Origin: Plutella xylostella
Taxonomy: Eukaryota > Arthropoda > Insecta > Lepidoptera > Plutellidae
Reading direction: 5' to 3'
NCBI RefSeq assembly: GCF_932276165.1
Contig: NC_063986.1
Coordinates: 2,244,501-2,308,500 of the forward strand
Length of the DNA stretch: 64,000 bases
In this document: one piece after another, positions 11,344 to 23,300 of the stretch
Position numbering within the stretch: the stretch's first letter is position 1
Layout: every line of letters begins with the position of its first letter
Position numbers and translations under genes: made by a program
The notes under the pieces: generated by a model
What the model was told of the DNA's origin: nothing
Database searches by the model: none
The model's input: only the letters and a program-made list of their open reading frames with translations

Positions 11344-11463
11344 AGGGTGTTCCAAAAAGGGTATACTAAACTGAAACCTATGTGTGTAGCATGTTATATC
11401 TAAGCCCGAAAATGATATCAGAATGTCAAAATTCAGTTTAGTATACCCTTTTTGCAACACCCT
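11344..11463. mobile_element. CAGGGTG-family MITE, short copy
   Basis: Ends GGGTGTTCCAAAAAGGGTAT and the reverse ATACCCTTTTTGCAACACCC. About 120 bp, shorter than the 63.1-kb copy. Confidence 0.65.
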
Positions 11464-11764
11464 TTATTTTGTAGACGGCAATCCCAAACATCACCAAAAG
11501 CTAGACGTTACCCACCCTCGCAAGTATTTGTACGGACCAGTGGCTATTGCTGAGCATTGCTCGCATACTCCCTGCAGTGAAATTATATTGTTTTCCTTGC
11601 TAGTTTATATTGGAATGGAATTTGTACCATCCACTTCTCCTTTAATTATAATTATGTGCACTCTAACTTGTTTTTCTTTAAGATTCTTACGGTCAGTTAT
11701 TTGTTTTTCATCACTGAATGTGGGTGAGAATTGCCTGAAAAGATGCATGAAAATATATCTTTTC

Positions 11765-12082
11765 ATGCCCCGCTTCTCACGCCAGAGATGCGGGTTCGAA
11801 TCCCGGCGCTGACATGTACCAATGAGTTCTTTTCTGAATTTAAGTACAATGTATACCATCGCTCTTACGGTGAAGGAAAACATCGTGAGGAAACCTGCAT
11901 ATCTAGATTTAGCACATCTAGATATGTGAACCCACCAACCCGCAGTGGACTTGCGTGGTGGGAAATGGTCCAAGCTTAGGAAGGCAGTTTAGACCTTGGG
12001 GATATGCACAAAGGTTCCATTCGAGAGAGCCAGGTGCAGGTACTGACACCCCCACAGAGAATAGAATAGAATAGAATAGAAT
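11765..12082 (+). mobile_element. tRNA-derived SINE with (AGAAT)n tail
   Basis: GGGTTCGAATCCCGG at about 11790 fits a pol III box B. It is followed by a body containing GGTGAAGGAAAACATCGTGAGG and TTCCATTCGAGAGAGCC, and an (AGAAT)n tail at about 12057-12082. A clear box A was not found upstream, so the tRNA-like head looks truncated. Open frames on both strands here are artefacts. Tail fragments of the same family lie near 25.5 and 54.04 kb. Confidence 0.65.
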
Positions 12083-15000
12083 GCCCGGCGATATTTTTTT
12101 TGCATCTCAAATGCGATGAATGATGATGATGACCCAAGCACGATGATGATGTTATTTACCTTGTTAGTGAAAGAAATCTTTCTCTCCACTCTAAGGTAGA
12201 AACCTCAAACCTTGCTCCGGATACTAAATAAGCAGCCTTCATCCCTTGGGTAATAATGTACGTACACAATTAAATTCAGATTTAGTTCTTGATCGACTTT
12301 GGTCTGATATTATAGATAGTGGCCCTTAATTTTGTTATTTACATTCTCATTTTGCAAAAGAATTACTGAATTTTTGGATCAAAGAGTTCTAATTATTTGA
12401 CGCTTATTATTTTTAGTTCGACTAACAGTTGTTAGGCCTTGTATACAACTGTACACGCCATTATTTAACGACTAAATAATAAGATTTAATTTAATTACAC
12501 TATTATGTACTCCCTCCTCAAATGATCGCATGTGAATTATTTCATTGCCATTCGTGTCAATGTCAACATGCAGAGGCGTTGTTTCAGCTCATTACATTTT
12601 TTAATGGTTTCGTAAATCATGAAAATGTTAATGTAAGTTCCTTTGCCTTTTATCGTGCCGACACAGCCTTTCAGGGCCATCGGGGTACAATGCGAACAAT
12701 ACGCCGTCGCTTCATTGTTTTTAGGTAAACACATAGTCTAGTAAATGGCAGACGAAGCAATTGTTTAATCACATAAATTGCAACCCAGCAGCCCCGTCCT
12801 TTTGGTTGAAATGCAATGAAAATGACAGTCGGTATTTTGAATGAATACTTGTTGGTGGACTGAAGAGCCGAAGCCCTTGGGGAGAAAATGTTAATGGAAA
12901 TTCTCGACGAACGGGTAAAAAATAAGTATACCTACATACTTAGGTACTGAAACATTTTCTAGTATAGTCAATGCCTTCTTACTAAAACATAATACGGAAT
13001 ACGCAAAAAAATATCCTGATTATTTAAAAATGTAAGTACCTTGATAATTACAGGTTATAAGTTTACTACCATTATACAAAGTAACAAACTAATAACAATA
13101 AAAAAATACTGCTCAAGTTATACCACAGTGATTTGGATAGGTATATGTACGCCAATTATGTGTACCTATTCACTGTCTGTCTAGGCGATCTACGCTTACA
13201 ACAACGACTGTAAACGGTAAGCCTTATACCCATAAACAGAGTTGAAATTTCCTGTCTAAATGTCTGACTAGTAATTGCAGTTGTAAGCATCCCGAAGGGT
13301 TGTATAGTTTTGGGAAAGTGCCGTTTCATACATTACCGTGAATTGGCGGAGTGGTCTTATCTGAACAAGTTATGTTTCTTACTGTCCCGACGGCCCTTAG
13401 GTATGAAACCTCACGTGGGAATGAAAACTAATGGCACAAAGAATTACTTAATGGGATAATTAATTCCATACTATTTATTTACTATTTAAGATTATTATAG
13501 CATATCGCTATTGTTTATCCAAATAAATAAATAAATAAACTTGAGTATAGATTGAACCGCTATATCTAACAGTGAAATTATTGCACTTGTGTAAATCTAC
13601 AAAGCATAAACTTAACCCTACATTTACAATCTTAGATGGCAACCGACACATTATCAACTAGTGTGAAACTCATACATAGTATGACTTGCTCGGTCTCACT
13701 CGGATTAAAAATAAGAACAATACTATCCCAAGCCCTCTATTTTCTTTGCATTATGTAAGCACTCGCCCCGCTGTCTCCCCTCCATTAGGCCATAAAGCAA
13801 CCAATTAGCTACTCCGGTTTCAGGGCACTGCTGGGTAAACACAAGCTGTTATTAAGAAAGTTCTTTTGTAGCTTGAAACAATTTGCTACCACAAATGATA
13901 TGCCGTAAGATTTAATTGCCCCTGCTGACTTAACTTTGTTTAGCTTGCATGTTGCGTTGTTCGAAATTACAAGGCTTACAAGAAATGTTTTTAGGTTTTA
14001 TAGGCATGCTTTTAACGTCATCATCATCAGTCTGTAATGGTCCAATGCTGAAAATATGACATTCCCAAGTAACGCCTCCACACGATAATTTTAATGGTGC
14101 GTGGAAAATTGGATGAATCTATCAGTAAAGTTGGGATCTTAGTGCATAATTTAAATATACCACTTCGTTTCAAAGATGTCGGTCACGAGTTACGAGTCTC
14201 AAATGATGAATCGCACGGTGGTATACATTCATAGGCTTGAAAAAAGTACTACCTAATACTTGTAAAGAATAATAGATTTTACTCAACTATATCTTAGTTT
14301 ACAGCTCGTCATTCTGTTTAACTTTCTGTCATTCGTGCAAATAACTATATTACTTTAAAGCTCGTCAAAAATTTCTAGGATCTTTACACGAGACGAGATA
14401 TGTACATAATAAAACGATTGAAATGAGAAAAATCCATTTCTCAGTACAATAAACGATAACTTTTCGTAATATCGCAGATAAATCTGAGGATCGAAATTTA
14501 TGACCGGTCATTAATTTATTGTTCTGGCTCCAATCGAAACGCAGGACACCATTATTAAAATTCCAAGATTGAAACGAAATCCCGAAATTAAATGGAAATT
14601 CCTTTCGGAATTGTTTAAATAACTTTCAAATTCAATTCGCAATTGTTTTATTTCAATGTTTCAATAACCGAAAATTTTTCCCTTATCTATATGTAGGTAT
14701 GTTGGCAGGTCACAAGCAAAATATGAGAAAAGTTAATTTTAAATCAACATTACGGAGATGATAAAGAAAAACAAAACCTGTACTACTACTCAACCCCTAT
14801 CTGTCGTTAAGCTATGGCGTACCAACAAAGAAAACTTAATACCTAGTACTTAGTTAGCACTCAAATAGAAGTCTATTTTTATGTGTCATTGAAGCTAATG
14901 ACCACTAAAATCGATACACATGGAAATATTAAATCACGTTGTGTCCAGACCCGAGTAGTGTATCAAGAGCCCGCAGAGTAGTGTTATCAAGCTTTTGTAA

Positions 15001-15626
15001 GCATCCATAGAATCTTTCACAAAGAGATGTTGATACGATAACAAACATAGAAGCGTAAAAAGGTCACACTCATGAATATTTGAGTGTCAACTGCCAATCG
15101 TAGTGAAATATTTACAAAGAACCTTATTCAATGCTAAGGAAAATAGTATGTTAATAACAAGCGCGCTTGTTCAATAGTAAGATATTGTATAAGTTCAAAA
15201 AAATACGTTTATTTGGCAAACACATAGTAGCCATTTACCAAAAGGCGGTACTATTTCGGGAAAAGAAGCTTACGCTTATCAATACTGCAACTAAACCATT
15301 ATAACCTGTTTAACTCTGTCAATGAGCTTTTAAAGGGTCAAACCACTAACCACATTGATTATAAATAAAATAGTCGATTTCCTGATGATAATCGGGGTTG
15401 GAGATATTTCTCTTCTTGTCTTGTTGAGTTGAGAACTAAGACTAAGACAAGTGGTGGTCACCGATAAATTCGATGACGTTAGGGTCTTTGAAAGACACCT
15501 TATCTTATGCTGGTATTGGCGTATACTGTGGATAAAATTGATGAATATCAACTTATCCTCTGTGTTTCAGACAAAAGACCATATCCTAAGCTCATAAACC
15601 TATATCCATCATTTTTTTCCTCACAG
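12083..15626. other. Gene-free stretch upstream of the CUB exon
   Basis: AT-rich, with a short (AAAT)n run near 13520. No exon-like frame was recognised; it may be intron of the CUB gene. Confidence 0.4.
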
Positions 15627-15804
15627 GTTGCACATGCATCCGTTTCACGTCGACGTACGGCAAGGAGCGCGGCACGTTCAGCAGCCCCGACTACCCGCGC
15701 GCGCCCCCGCGCCGCGCCTGCCTGCTCTACACCTTCCTCGCCGCCCCGCACCAGATCGTCGAGATCGTCTTCACGGACTTCGATGTCTACAAGGAGCATT
15801 TAGA
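15627..15804 (+). CDS. Internal exon of a CUB-domain protein
   Basis: A 178-nt exon after a pyrimidine-rich CACAG acceptor and ending GA|GTGAGT. The frame starting at 15629 reads CTCIRFTSTYGKERGTFSSP..., then DYPRAPPRRACLLYTFLAAP and IVEIVFTDFDVYKEHLE. Conserved CUB features are present: an opening Cys, GTFSSPDYP, a second Cys about 30 residues on, the Y-F-aP strand, and IVEIVFTDFDV. Two bases (GT) complete a codon begun in the previous exon, and the last codon is split after two bases. CUB domains are extracellular beta-sandwich modules; the wording resembles insect suppressor-of-lurcher or neuropilin/tolloid-like proteins, but the gene cannot be named from about 58 residues. Its codons are far more GC-rich than the surroundings, as expected of a real exon. 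No neighbouring exons were found. Confidence 0.8.
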
Positions 15805-16801
15805 GTGAGTTTTTCTTATCTTATATAAGTACCTTTTAGTTTGTGTGGTTAATAAAACTGCTGTCTGCGAAAGAAAGGAGTAAATACAACCACAAGCTTG
15901 CTACAACTTTCAGTACCACAGTACTACTGCTGCATTTAAAGATAGCGCACCAAAAACAGTTTTCAAGAAATTTCTAAAATCCTGCCAAGTCTTCATCAGT
16001 AAAAATTTTCAACAATCATCATAGTAACTTTTAAAGACACCACTGGCACCGTATACTTAAAAAAATCTATGAAAGAGGTACCTATAAACAGAGAAGGTCG
16101 TCTTCCACTATAAAACACATTTCCACTTCAAAACTTCGCGATATTTTTTGCAGGTGAGTTAGAGAGCAACTTGAAATAGCCCATATAAATACGGAAGGAA
16201 AATGTCATATAAAGGCAACTTTATTTTCCATTCCCTTTCCCATTCAGCTGGCAGTTTAATTACTATCAGCCGTGAACCACAAGAGAGTCAATTAATATGG
16301 AATCACTGGGTATGATTCCACCGCCGCGGCCGCACCAAACAGAATTATATATGATTGAATTTCAGGTATTTTAGGCTTTAATATACTACAATTGGTAGTA
16401 TAATTAATCACATAAGTACTATTTTTTATAATGATACTCGAATGAGAAAAATATGAGGATTTTCGGAGTTAAGCAACATTAACTTTTTAGTCTTTTGTAT
16501 TTACGTTATTACAAATATATTATTATGAAGCTGTGAAAACTATGAAATGTCTAACGAGTTATTTTACCCCGGAATATTGCCATATAAAAAGTGTTTTCTC
16601 GTAAAGATAGGTACTATTTTAAGGTAAAGTTGATGAGATCGTAAACTGAAAATGGGTTCCTTATCACAGTTTAAACTTTTTTGTTCAGTCAATGTGCTGA
16701 AAGTACCGACTTGGTGTAAATGTCGTGCTCCTAAAAAATATAACACCATCTTGTACCTATATAAATATCATGGTCCAAATAAACTACATTCTACAAGAAA
16801 C
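15805..16801. other. Probable intron of the CUB gene
   Basis: Follows the GTGAGT donor of the CUB exon. AT-rich with no further exon recognised. A short GC-rich patch near 16320-16335 has no open frame of note. Confidence 0.4.
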
Positions 16802-17558
16802 GGTTCTACCTTTTTTGGCATAAGATTTATTTGCCTAATCTCGTATTGCATAGTAACGTTTGGTCAAAGTCTCGTTACGCCGAAAATCGTATGGCATAAA
16901 TCTCGTTTAGTAAAAAGTTATTTCGCATAACATTGTTTAGCCTAATAATGGTATGGCCAAATCTTGAATAGCCTAATAATGCTATGGCATAGGTTTATAC
17001 AAAGTAATAATATTCGTTTGGCTTTAACTTTGACGGAGCGTCTCCCTACATAGCGCAAACTGGTGCCTTGTATTGTTTCCGCTATTTGGAAAACCCTCCG
17101 CTCCGCTTCGCTGCGCTCCGCTTTGGTTTTGATAAACATGTGCACCTAACACGCTCCTCCTCGCTTTGCTCGTCGTCGCACCTATTTTTAGGTTTCGATC
17201 TCATGGGGTTTGTAATAATTATATTGGTCGTTAACTTTCGATTTTTTGATCATACAATATCGTGATTTTCGGGATGTAGGAGAAAAATACCACAATTTGT
17301 ACATTTACTACATACTTAATATATTATTTATAAAGATAACATTATGAGAAACAAGATTATACATAGGTATAGACGAACACAAATTTGAGCAAACGAAACT
17401 TAGGTGTTTAAAGATTGTGCCTAAAGAGTTTTAGACGAAACGAGCCTTATGCCACATAAGTCTTGGCAAAGTGATGGTTCGGCCAAAAAAGTTTAGACCA
17501 TACGAGTTATGCGAAATGAGTTTTGGTCAATAAAGTTTATGCCAGATGAGCGGAACCC
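16802..17558 (+). mobile_element. Non-autonomous DNA element with 9-bp target duplication, copy A
   Basis: Flanked by a perfect 9-bp duplication ACAAGAAAC (16793-16801, 17559-17567). The ends are inverted relatives: GGTTCTACCTTTTTTGGCAT on the left and, read in reverse from the right, GGGTTCCGCTCATCTGGCAT. Both subterminal regions are arrays of degenerate 15-17-bp phrases centred on TGGCATAA or AGCCTAA. The centre has a GC-rich block (about 17035-17195) with CCGCTCCGCTTCGCTGCGC. A 9-bp duplication and long compound ends fit a Mutator-like (MULE) non-autonomous element. No transposase is present. Confidence 0.8.
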
Positions 17559-17639
17559 ACAAGAAACATACAATACTTATTGAAGATGGTATTTAAACTG
17601 CTGTATTTTTACTAAGCATGAATGTAATTGTAATAAATG

Positions 17640-17730
17640 TAATGTCAGGACCGGTCAGAGTGGAAATCTACACTTCGAGCCCTATGTCCCTGATTAGGGA
17701 TCCCAGGACCTGATGATGATGATGATGAAT
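17640..17730 (+). mobile_element. Possible LINE 3' tail with (GAT)n
   Basis: A short non-repetitive segment (GTCAGGACCGGTCAGAGTGG...) runs into (GAT)n at 17713-17728, the usual 3' end of the GAT-tailed LINEs here. Assignment rests mainly on the tail. Confidence 0.3.
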
Positions 17731-17767
17731 GTAATTATTATTATTAAACATTTATTCTCAGATATAA

Positions 17768-18364
17768 CATCCATAGTGAATTAGTAAAACATGTCGAAAA
17801 TTGTTAGTCAAAATATAAAAATCATAGGTACATGCAAAAATTAAATTAAATTAGATCCGAAATAATAAATAAATAAACCTAAATGTCATTTTAAATTTGA
17901 AATAAATTGGATTGAATAAAGTGAAATAATTTAATCTTTGTTGGCGAATCATATAAATAAATACCATAGTGTGAAATTTAGTATAAAAATATTACCAACA
18001 GTATACGTTTCTTTTGGAGAATTGTTTAGTGATGATCTACAAGTTAGAGCTATTTTTACTCTTTGTAGATATGTATAATATGTACCATTTAATATAATTT
18101 CGAAAATGGAATATAAAAAAATCTGGAACGGTAATGGATTCATGTATTAATTGGTATTCAATCAGTTCATTGAAAATATGTTGTAATGGCTCCAAATCCA
18201 ATTAGTTCGCAGTCGTCGAACCAATGAATGTGTTAATATTTCCATTATTCGTCATACATGTAGGTAAGGTAATGTGTCCTAATGCCGAGCTATTTATTCA
18301 AAACCACGAAATTCCCATTGCCGTAGTAATTGTATTAGGTGTCATATTTTTTACTAATTTTAAT
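17768..18364. other. Gene-free AT-rich stretch
   Basis: Nothing recognised; short open frames only. Confidence 0.4.
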
Positions 18365-18446
18365 GAGTTTCATCACGACCCATCACGTCCCCACTGCTGG
18401 GGCACGGGTCTCCTTCCAATGAAGAAAGGGTTTAGGCCTAGTGCCT
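18365..18446 (-). mobile_element. LINE 3' tail fragment, cut at a piggyBac insertion site
   Basis: Contains CATCACGACCCATCACGTCC and CCCACTGCTGGGGCACGGG, the reverse of the GATGAT-tailed LINE 3' end. It stops at the TTAA of the piggyBac-type element that starts at 18451. Confidence 0.6.
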
Positions 18447-18450
18447 TTAA

Positions 18451-19416
18451 CCCGCCAGTGGTGACGTGAATTTGACTTACATCGTTGGTGACGCCGGTCT
18501 CACGCACCGGGATTTTTTAAACTTATTTTTTTGTACTTAATTAACTACACATGCTACTTAAAATTAGTTTAATTTTAAAGATAAGTATTTGTTTGACAAT
18601 AAAACAAAGCATTATCATAAATCACGGCTCGTTTATTAGTCCTTTTACCATGGTACTTAGAACACTTAATATTTACATAATTTTTCACCTATCATCTTAA
18701 AAATTAAAAAAATACAACAATGATGTAATTTTTTATAACTAAGTCCACCTTTTATAGTTTTATAACACTACGAACTTCATAAGAAAAAACAAAAATTTAT
18801 ATACTTCTACAAAATAAAATAAAAAATAATACACTAAAAGTCATTGTTTCTCCACAGCCAAACAGTCTCTGCAAGACGGCACTTACATGGTCGTACCACA
18901 TATATTTCTTACATTTTGTGATTTATATTATTTTTTTCTGTTATTTTCGCTATCCACATTCATAACATTGACAATTTTTTTAAGGTCCAGCTATCTCCGT
19001 CGTCATTTTCAAAGACATGCTGAAACTAGCTGATATTACTGTAAAAACTTATTGAAATCTATTAAGTACTTATATTTGTATAAATACCTACAACTATCTA
19101 TTAAAAATAGTTCAATCATGAAATTTACAATCACAAAACAAAAATACAGTCAAGAAAAATAAAAAAAATGTCTGAAAAATTTAAAAAACATCTTTAAATT
19201 TGACTTACATAGTCGGTGACCCCGGTCTCACGCACCGGGTTGGCGCCAAAACTCCGAAACCTGCGCACGAGTCACCGTCGCGGGGTGGACTGACGATGGG
19301 GGATGGGAAATGAGGCAGCTACCCGAAATCACAACAAAAATCGATGGCTAGTGAGAAAGTTATTCGACTTTTTCGAACCACCCGGTCTCACAGACATATA
19401 CGTCACCACTGGCGGG
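18451..19416. mobile_element. Non-autonomous piggyBac-type element
   Basis: TTAA at 18447-18450 and 19417-19420 flank perfect inverted ends CCCGCCAGTGGTGACGT and ACGTCACCACTGGCGGG. A TTAA duplication with ends starting CCC is diagnostic of piggyBac. The 966-bp interior has no transposase frame. A subterminal block of about 44 bp containing TTTGACTTACAT and CCGGTCTCACGCACCGGG occurs as a direct repeat near each end (about 18469-18512 and 19199-19240), and a shorter CCCGGTCTCAC lies near 19381. Confidence 0.85.
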
Positions 19417-19420
19417 TTAA

Positions 19421-20133
19421 TGAGTTAAGTGTGCCTAAAACGTATGAAAATAAAAATAAGAAAAATATATGTGTTCAAGACAAGAATTTGTCGTGATTTG
19501 GTCCGATAGTGAAAGTTGCTCAGTATTTCGGGTATAACATAACGTGGCACCTAAAGTATTACTGATAAATTTCTACCCTGCATAAACTTATAACACCTCT
19601 TTTTAATTAGACCAGGTAAGACTAAACTTAAATTCACTTCACAAAGCAGAGGTCCCGTAACCTGTAATTTTTACAACCGGCTCTGCTATGGACCTGGTTA
19701 AAGTTTAATTTATTAAACACTGTAAAATATTTAAGAGATCAGTGCTAAAGGGACCTACAGTGCATTATCAAGTCATTATTTCTTCGCAATGTGTCCCCAG
19801 TCGGTCGTATTTTTTAGTCACACAGTACGAGGCTGGAAATAGGGGCAATATCACTCCATGATTTAGTAAGAAGACGTGAAGATGTAGTTGTTGTCTTGGA
19901 ATACTGTATTTTTATATGATATCTTTAGTAAACAAAATAAAAATATATCATAATACTTAAACAAAATGTATAAAGGTATTAATTTTATGTAGTTGAATAG
20001 ATATTTAGGCAGTAGAGTAGCAAGAATTAGTAATACAAATGTACTCTATCAACGCATATATTTAAATAATAGTAGGTATATTACATTATAAAATAGTTAC
20101 AAATGTATAAAACTTTACAAACACACAATTATA
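19421..20133. other. Stretch downstream of the light-chain gene
   Basis: Nothing recognised apart from AGACCAGGTAAGACTAAACT (about 19609) and a partial inverted match near 19690. It separates the piggyBac element from the 3' end of the minus-strand gene. Confidence 0.4.
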
Positions 20134-20139
20134 TTTATT
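20134..20139 (-). terminator. Polyadenylation signal of the light-chain gene
   Basis: AATAAA on the minus strand (TTTATT on the plus), 83 bp beyond the stop codon of the myosin light chain-like gene. Confidence 0.55.
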
Positions 20140-20221
20140 TGACATGATAACCCTGCCAATTTCAAAATCTGTGTTAACTTTAGCCGTATTGTGCTGCCAT
20201 CTATGACGTCACCGGCTAACT

Positions 20222-20387
20222 TTACTGTTGACGTTTGCTCTTGCGCAGGCCGGCGAGTTTGCCACAGAACTTCACGTAGTCGATCATCAGCTGTCCCCCC
20301 TTCACCACAGTAGGTGCCTCGTCCAGAGCGTAGTTGGCTTCCTTCTCGGTGAACCGGTCCCCGAAACACATGAGGTCGTGGCGGATT
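20222..20387 (-). CDS. Light-chain gene exon 6 and stop
   Basis: Acceptor TTTTTCCGCAG; encodes IRHDLMCFGDRFTEKEANYA, a degenerate fourth hand (APTVVKGGQLMIDYVKF), and a basic tail ending RKSKRQQ before TAA. Confidence 0.88.
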
Positions 20388-23300
20388 CTGCGGAAAAACG
20401 AACATGAATTACACTCACGAGAAAAGAAAAAGTTTCACCTGCCATTGCCGTGACATATGGTCACAGGAACTTTTTCATTGCTCGTGAGTGTGTATAAACT
20501 GTAAAGTTTGTATGTAGGTATGAATGTTAATGTATGTTAGTCTTTCACGGGAAAGGAAGGATTTTTTTGACCTTTCGTATGTAGAAGGCTGCAACTTATC
20601 CTAGATACTTAGATAAAGCATTCATCCCTTTAACAAAGTAATTTAATATGAAATATTAGGTTTCCTTTAATTTACATTTCGATGGCTTCATTAAAATAAC
20701 GAATCAATTTTTGACCTAGCAAGGCTTGTTTATATTTTAAAATAATTTTAAAGTTCAATTTTTATTTTCCTGAGCCAACAACGTTTTAAGGGTTTGGTAT
20801 ATCAGCTATCTCTTTAGATACAAAAATATGGTTTTTAATAACGGACAGAATAAGTACTACTACTTAATTTGTTAGATACAGTTTGATGTTACTAATCAAA
20901 TCATTATATACAGGAAAGTTTCGATGAAAATTCAAAGATTCTATGGATACGATTTTAGTTATATAAGAAAAGTTATTTAATTGATTCCTGTTTTTGTGTT
21001 CAGTTAAAGAATAACTTACTATCTATCAAGTAAAAATGATCGAAGAGTAAGTTAAGGTTAAACAAAGACCTACTATCGCCGCCAATTGAAAAAAAAACAT
21101 AACTTCCGTTAAGCGCTATTCCCAAAACTACGCACCCTCTGAATAACATTACAATTCAAATATATTTCAATTTGAAATTCTAAGCTGTCTTAGCAGTTAA
21201 CAATAGGTACTCTTATAATAATAGCACACAATATCATTAAGTTTACAAGCTGCAGTCTAAGACTATATTAAATAGTTATGAACTCGCTTGTGAAATAGTT
21301 TCCCAGCTAACATAGCTCAGGCTTGGTATCTTATAAATATACCTCTGTTTCTTGCTTATTAAAATTCTCAGTGTAATCTCTATTTTACGGCCGCCGCGGA
21401 TAATATTACCATGAGCAAATTTCACTGTTTTCTACTGTTAAAAAATTTCTTACTTTATTTATGAATTATTTTTTGCATTCTACCTACACTACACCTAATG
21501 ATAAATATTAGTAGTAGGTATTAGTACAAAGCAAACAGTGCACAAATTGTCAAATTTTCAGATAGTCTTTTAAAGAAAATTTAAGATTTCAATTCAATGT
21601 TTAATTACTACCTATCACGTGAAAATACATACAACGAGTTGTAAAATTCAGGAGGGTGGTTTGCGTGTCACCTTTGACTCGCGGATTACTTGACTTCAGT
21701 TTACGTGAAAACACTAGAACGCGACATTCGAACACGAATATGAAAACATTTGTCGGTCGTATAACGGATCATAAAGCGAGGAATGGAATTACTGCTACCA
21801 CCGCCTTCATTTTCAGTTCGTATTATCAAGTATTATGAAGACATCATTTGTGATGTTGTCCTGACGCAATTGGCGAGGTCGTAAACATCATGACGCAGTA
21901 AAGCTGAGTATTGTCTTGGGGAGCCATTCGTGATTTTATTGGCTTAATTTTTTACGGAAATGGCCAGTTGGAGAAAAATAACAATGTTAAGAGATGTTGG
22001 TGACTGTTTTTCTCACGCTGTTTTTCTTTCAATGTGACTTATTTTATATTTTAAGTGATCTATTATTCTCTAATAAATTTCATAATGATGCTTAATATTT
22101 TTTATAGATTAACAAACGTGATTTTTTGATGTTTAAAATGTAGCTAAGTCTGGTTGACTCCTGCATAATTTTACTCAGATTTTTCTGGTTTTTTATTTCA
22201 ATTGTAACAAAATAAATTGATTAACGTATAACCTAATTATAAACAATGTACATGTTAAACTACCTAGTACGTGACTTGCTACAATAACTCCTAACTCACT
22301 TCCCATGCCGACGAAATTTCGAGTCGACTACTCATAAATTCATCATCCAAATACCAGAAAATGCAATTTAATCTTCAACGTCCTTGTTTATGGATCTCCC
22401 GGGAGAAGGCTCGTCAGGAAAACCGCAAAAACATCTACTACATTGCTTTTGAATTATTTTTTACATGAAATTTCGTCTCCGTGGCATGAATTTTTCTCGT
22501 GACATTGTGGAACTGAAAACTAATTTAAATCCTGTTTGTTTATTTTATATTTGCGTGACGTCTGTGTGTGTCCTTCCATCTATGTGAACAGGGTCTTACA
22601 ATTTCCTTTATTCATTAAATGCCAATGAGATCCATTAAAATCAAAGTAAAGACCCTATTCAGTTGTCATCGAATCTTCAACGCTGACCGCCGAAGCTACA
22701 AAAGCCGTCAGACTAATTTGTAGACAATATCTGAAAGATACATCAAGATGTCACGTTTCAACAGCCCAATGATTGATTGCGGAAAACTCGGCGTTTGATG
22801 GAATTGTGCTGTCGAAACATAAACAAAAGATAGATGAACTAACAAATAAGCAACGTTATTAGACATTTTCAGACATTTCATCCTGTTAAATAATGGCGAG
22901 CAAGAATGAATAGCGATAAATTTTTTTAGAAACGTTATTTTTGCATACTTTTCAAAAATACTATAAGTAAAAATTATTTTGTGTCATCTAACAATGGCAT
23001 CTGATATATGTTTTGTTTTTTTTATGAAATTAATATACCTAATTGAGTTCTTTACCTTTCTTCGGAAATAAATCCGGAGTTGTCCTTATCCCAGCGCGAC
23101 AGAGCGTCAATGAGGGTTTCTTCTGAGTCCATGTCGAGGGTCCTATATCCCAGTAGATGCACGAAACCGTCGAAATCCAAGGGATTTGGAGCCTGCGAAA
23201 ACGTTTAATTTATTGTATAGAGTTAAAATTGCTATTTTTTTAAATGTTAGTTTTAGATATATTGCTTGTTTTAGATAATTATAAATGATAAAATATACTT

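Noticed and set aside
11605..11979. Open frames on both strands over the SINE
   Set aside because: They follow from the SINE body sequence, which is non-coding.
15507..15828. Alternative frames of 66-98 codons, both strands, over the CUB exon
   Set aside because: Shadows of the GC-rich exon; only the CUB frame has conserved residues and consistent splice sites.
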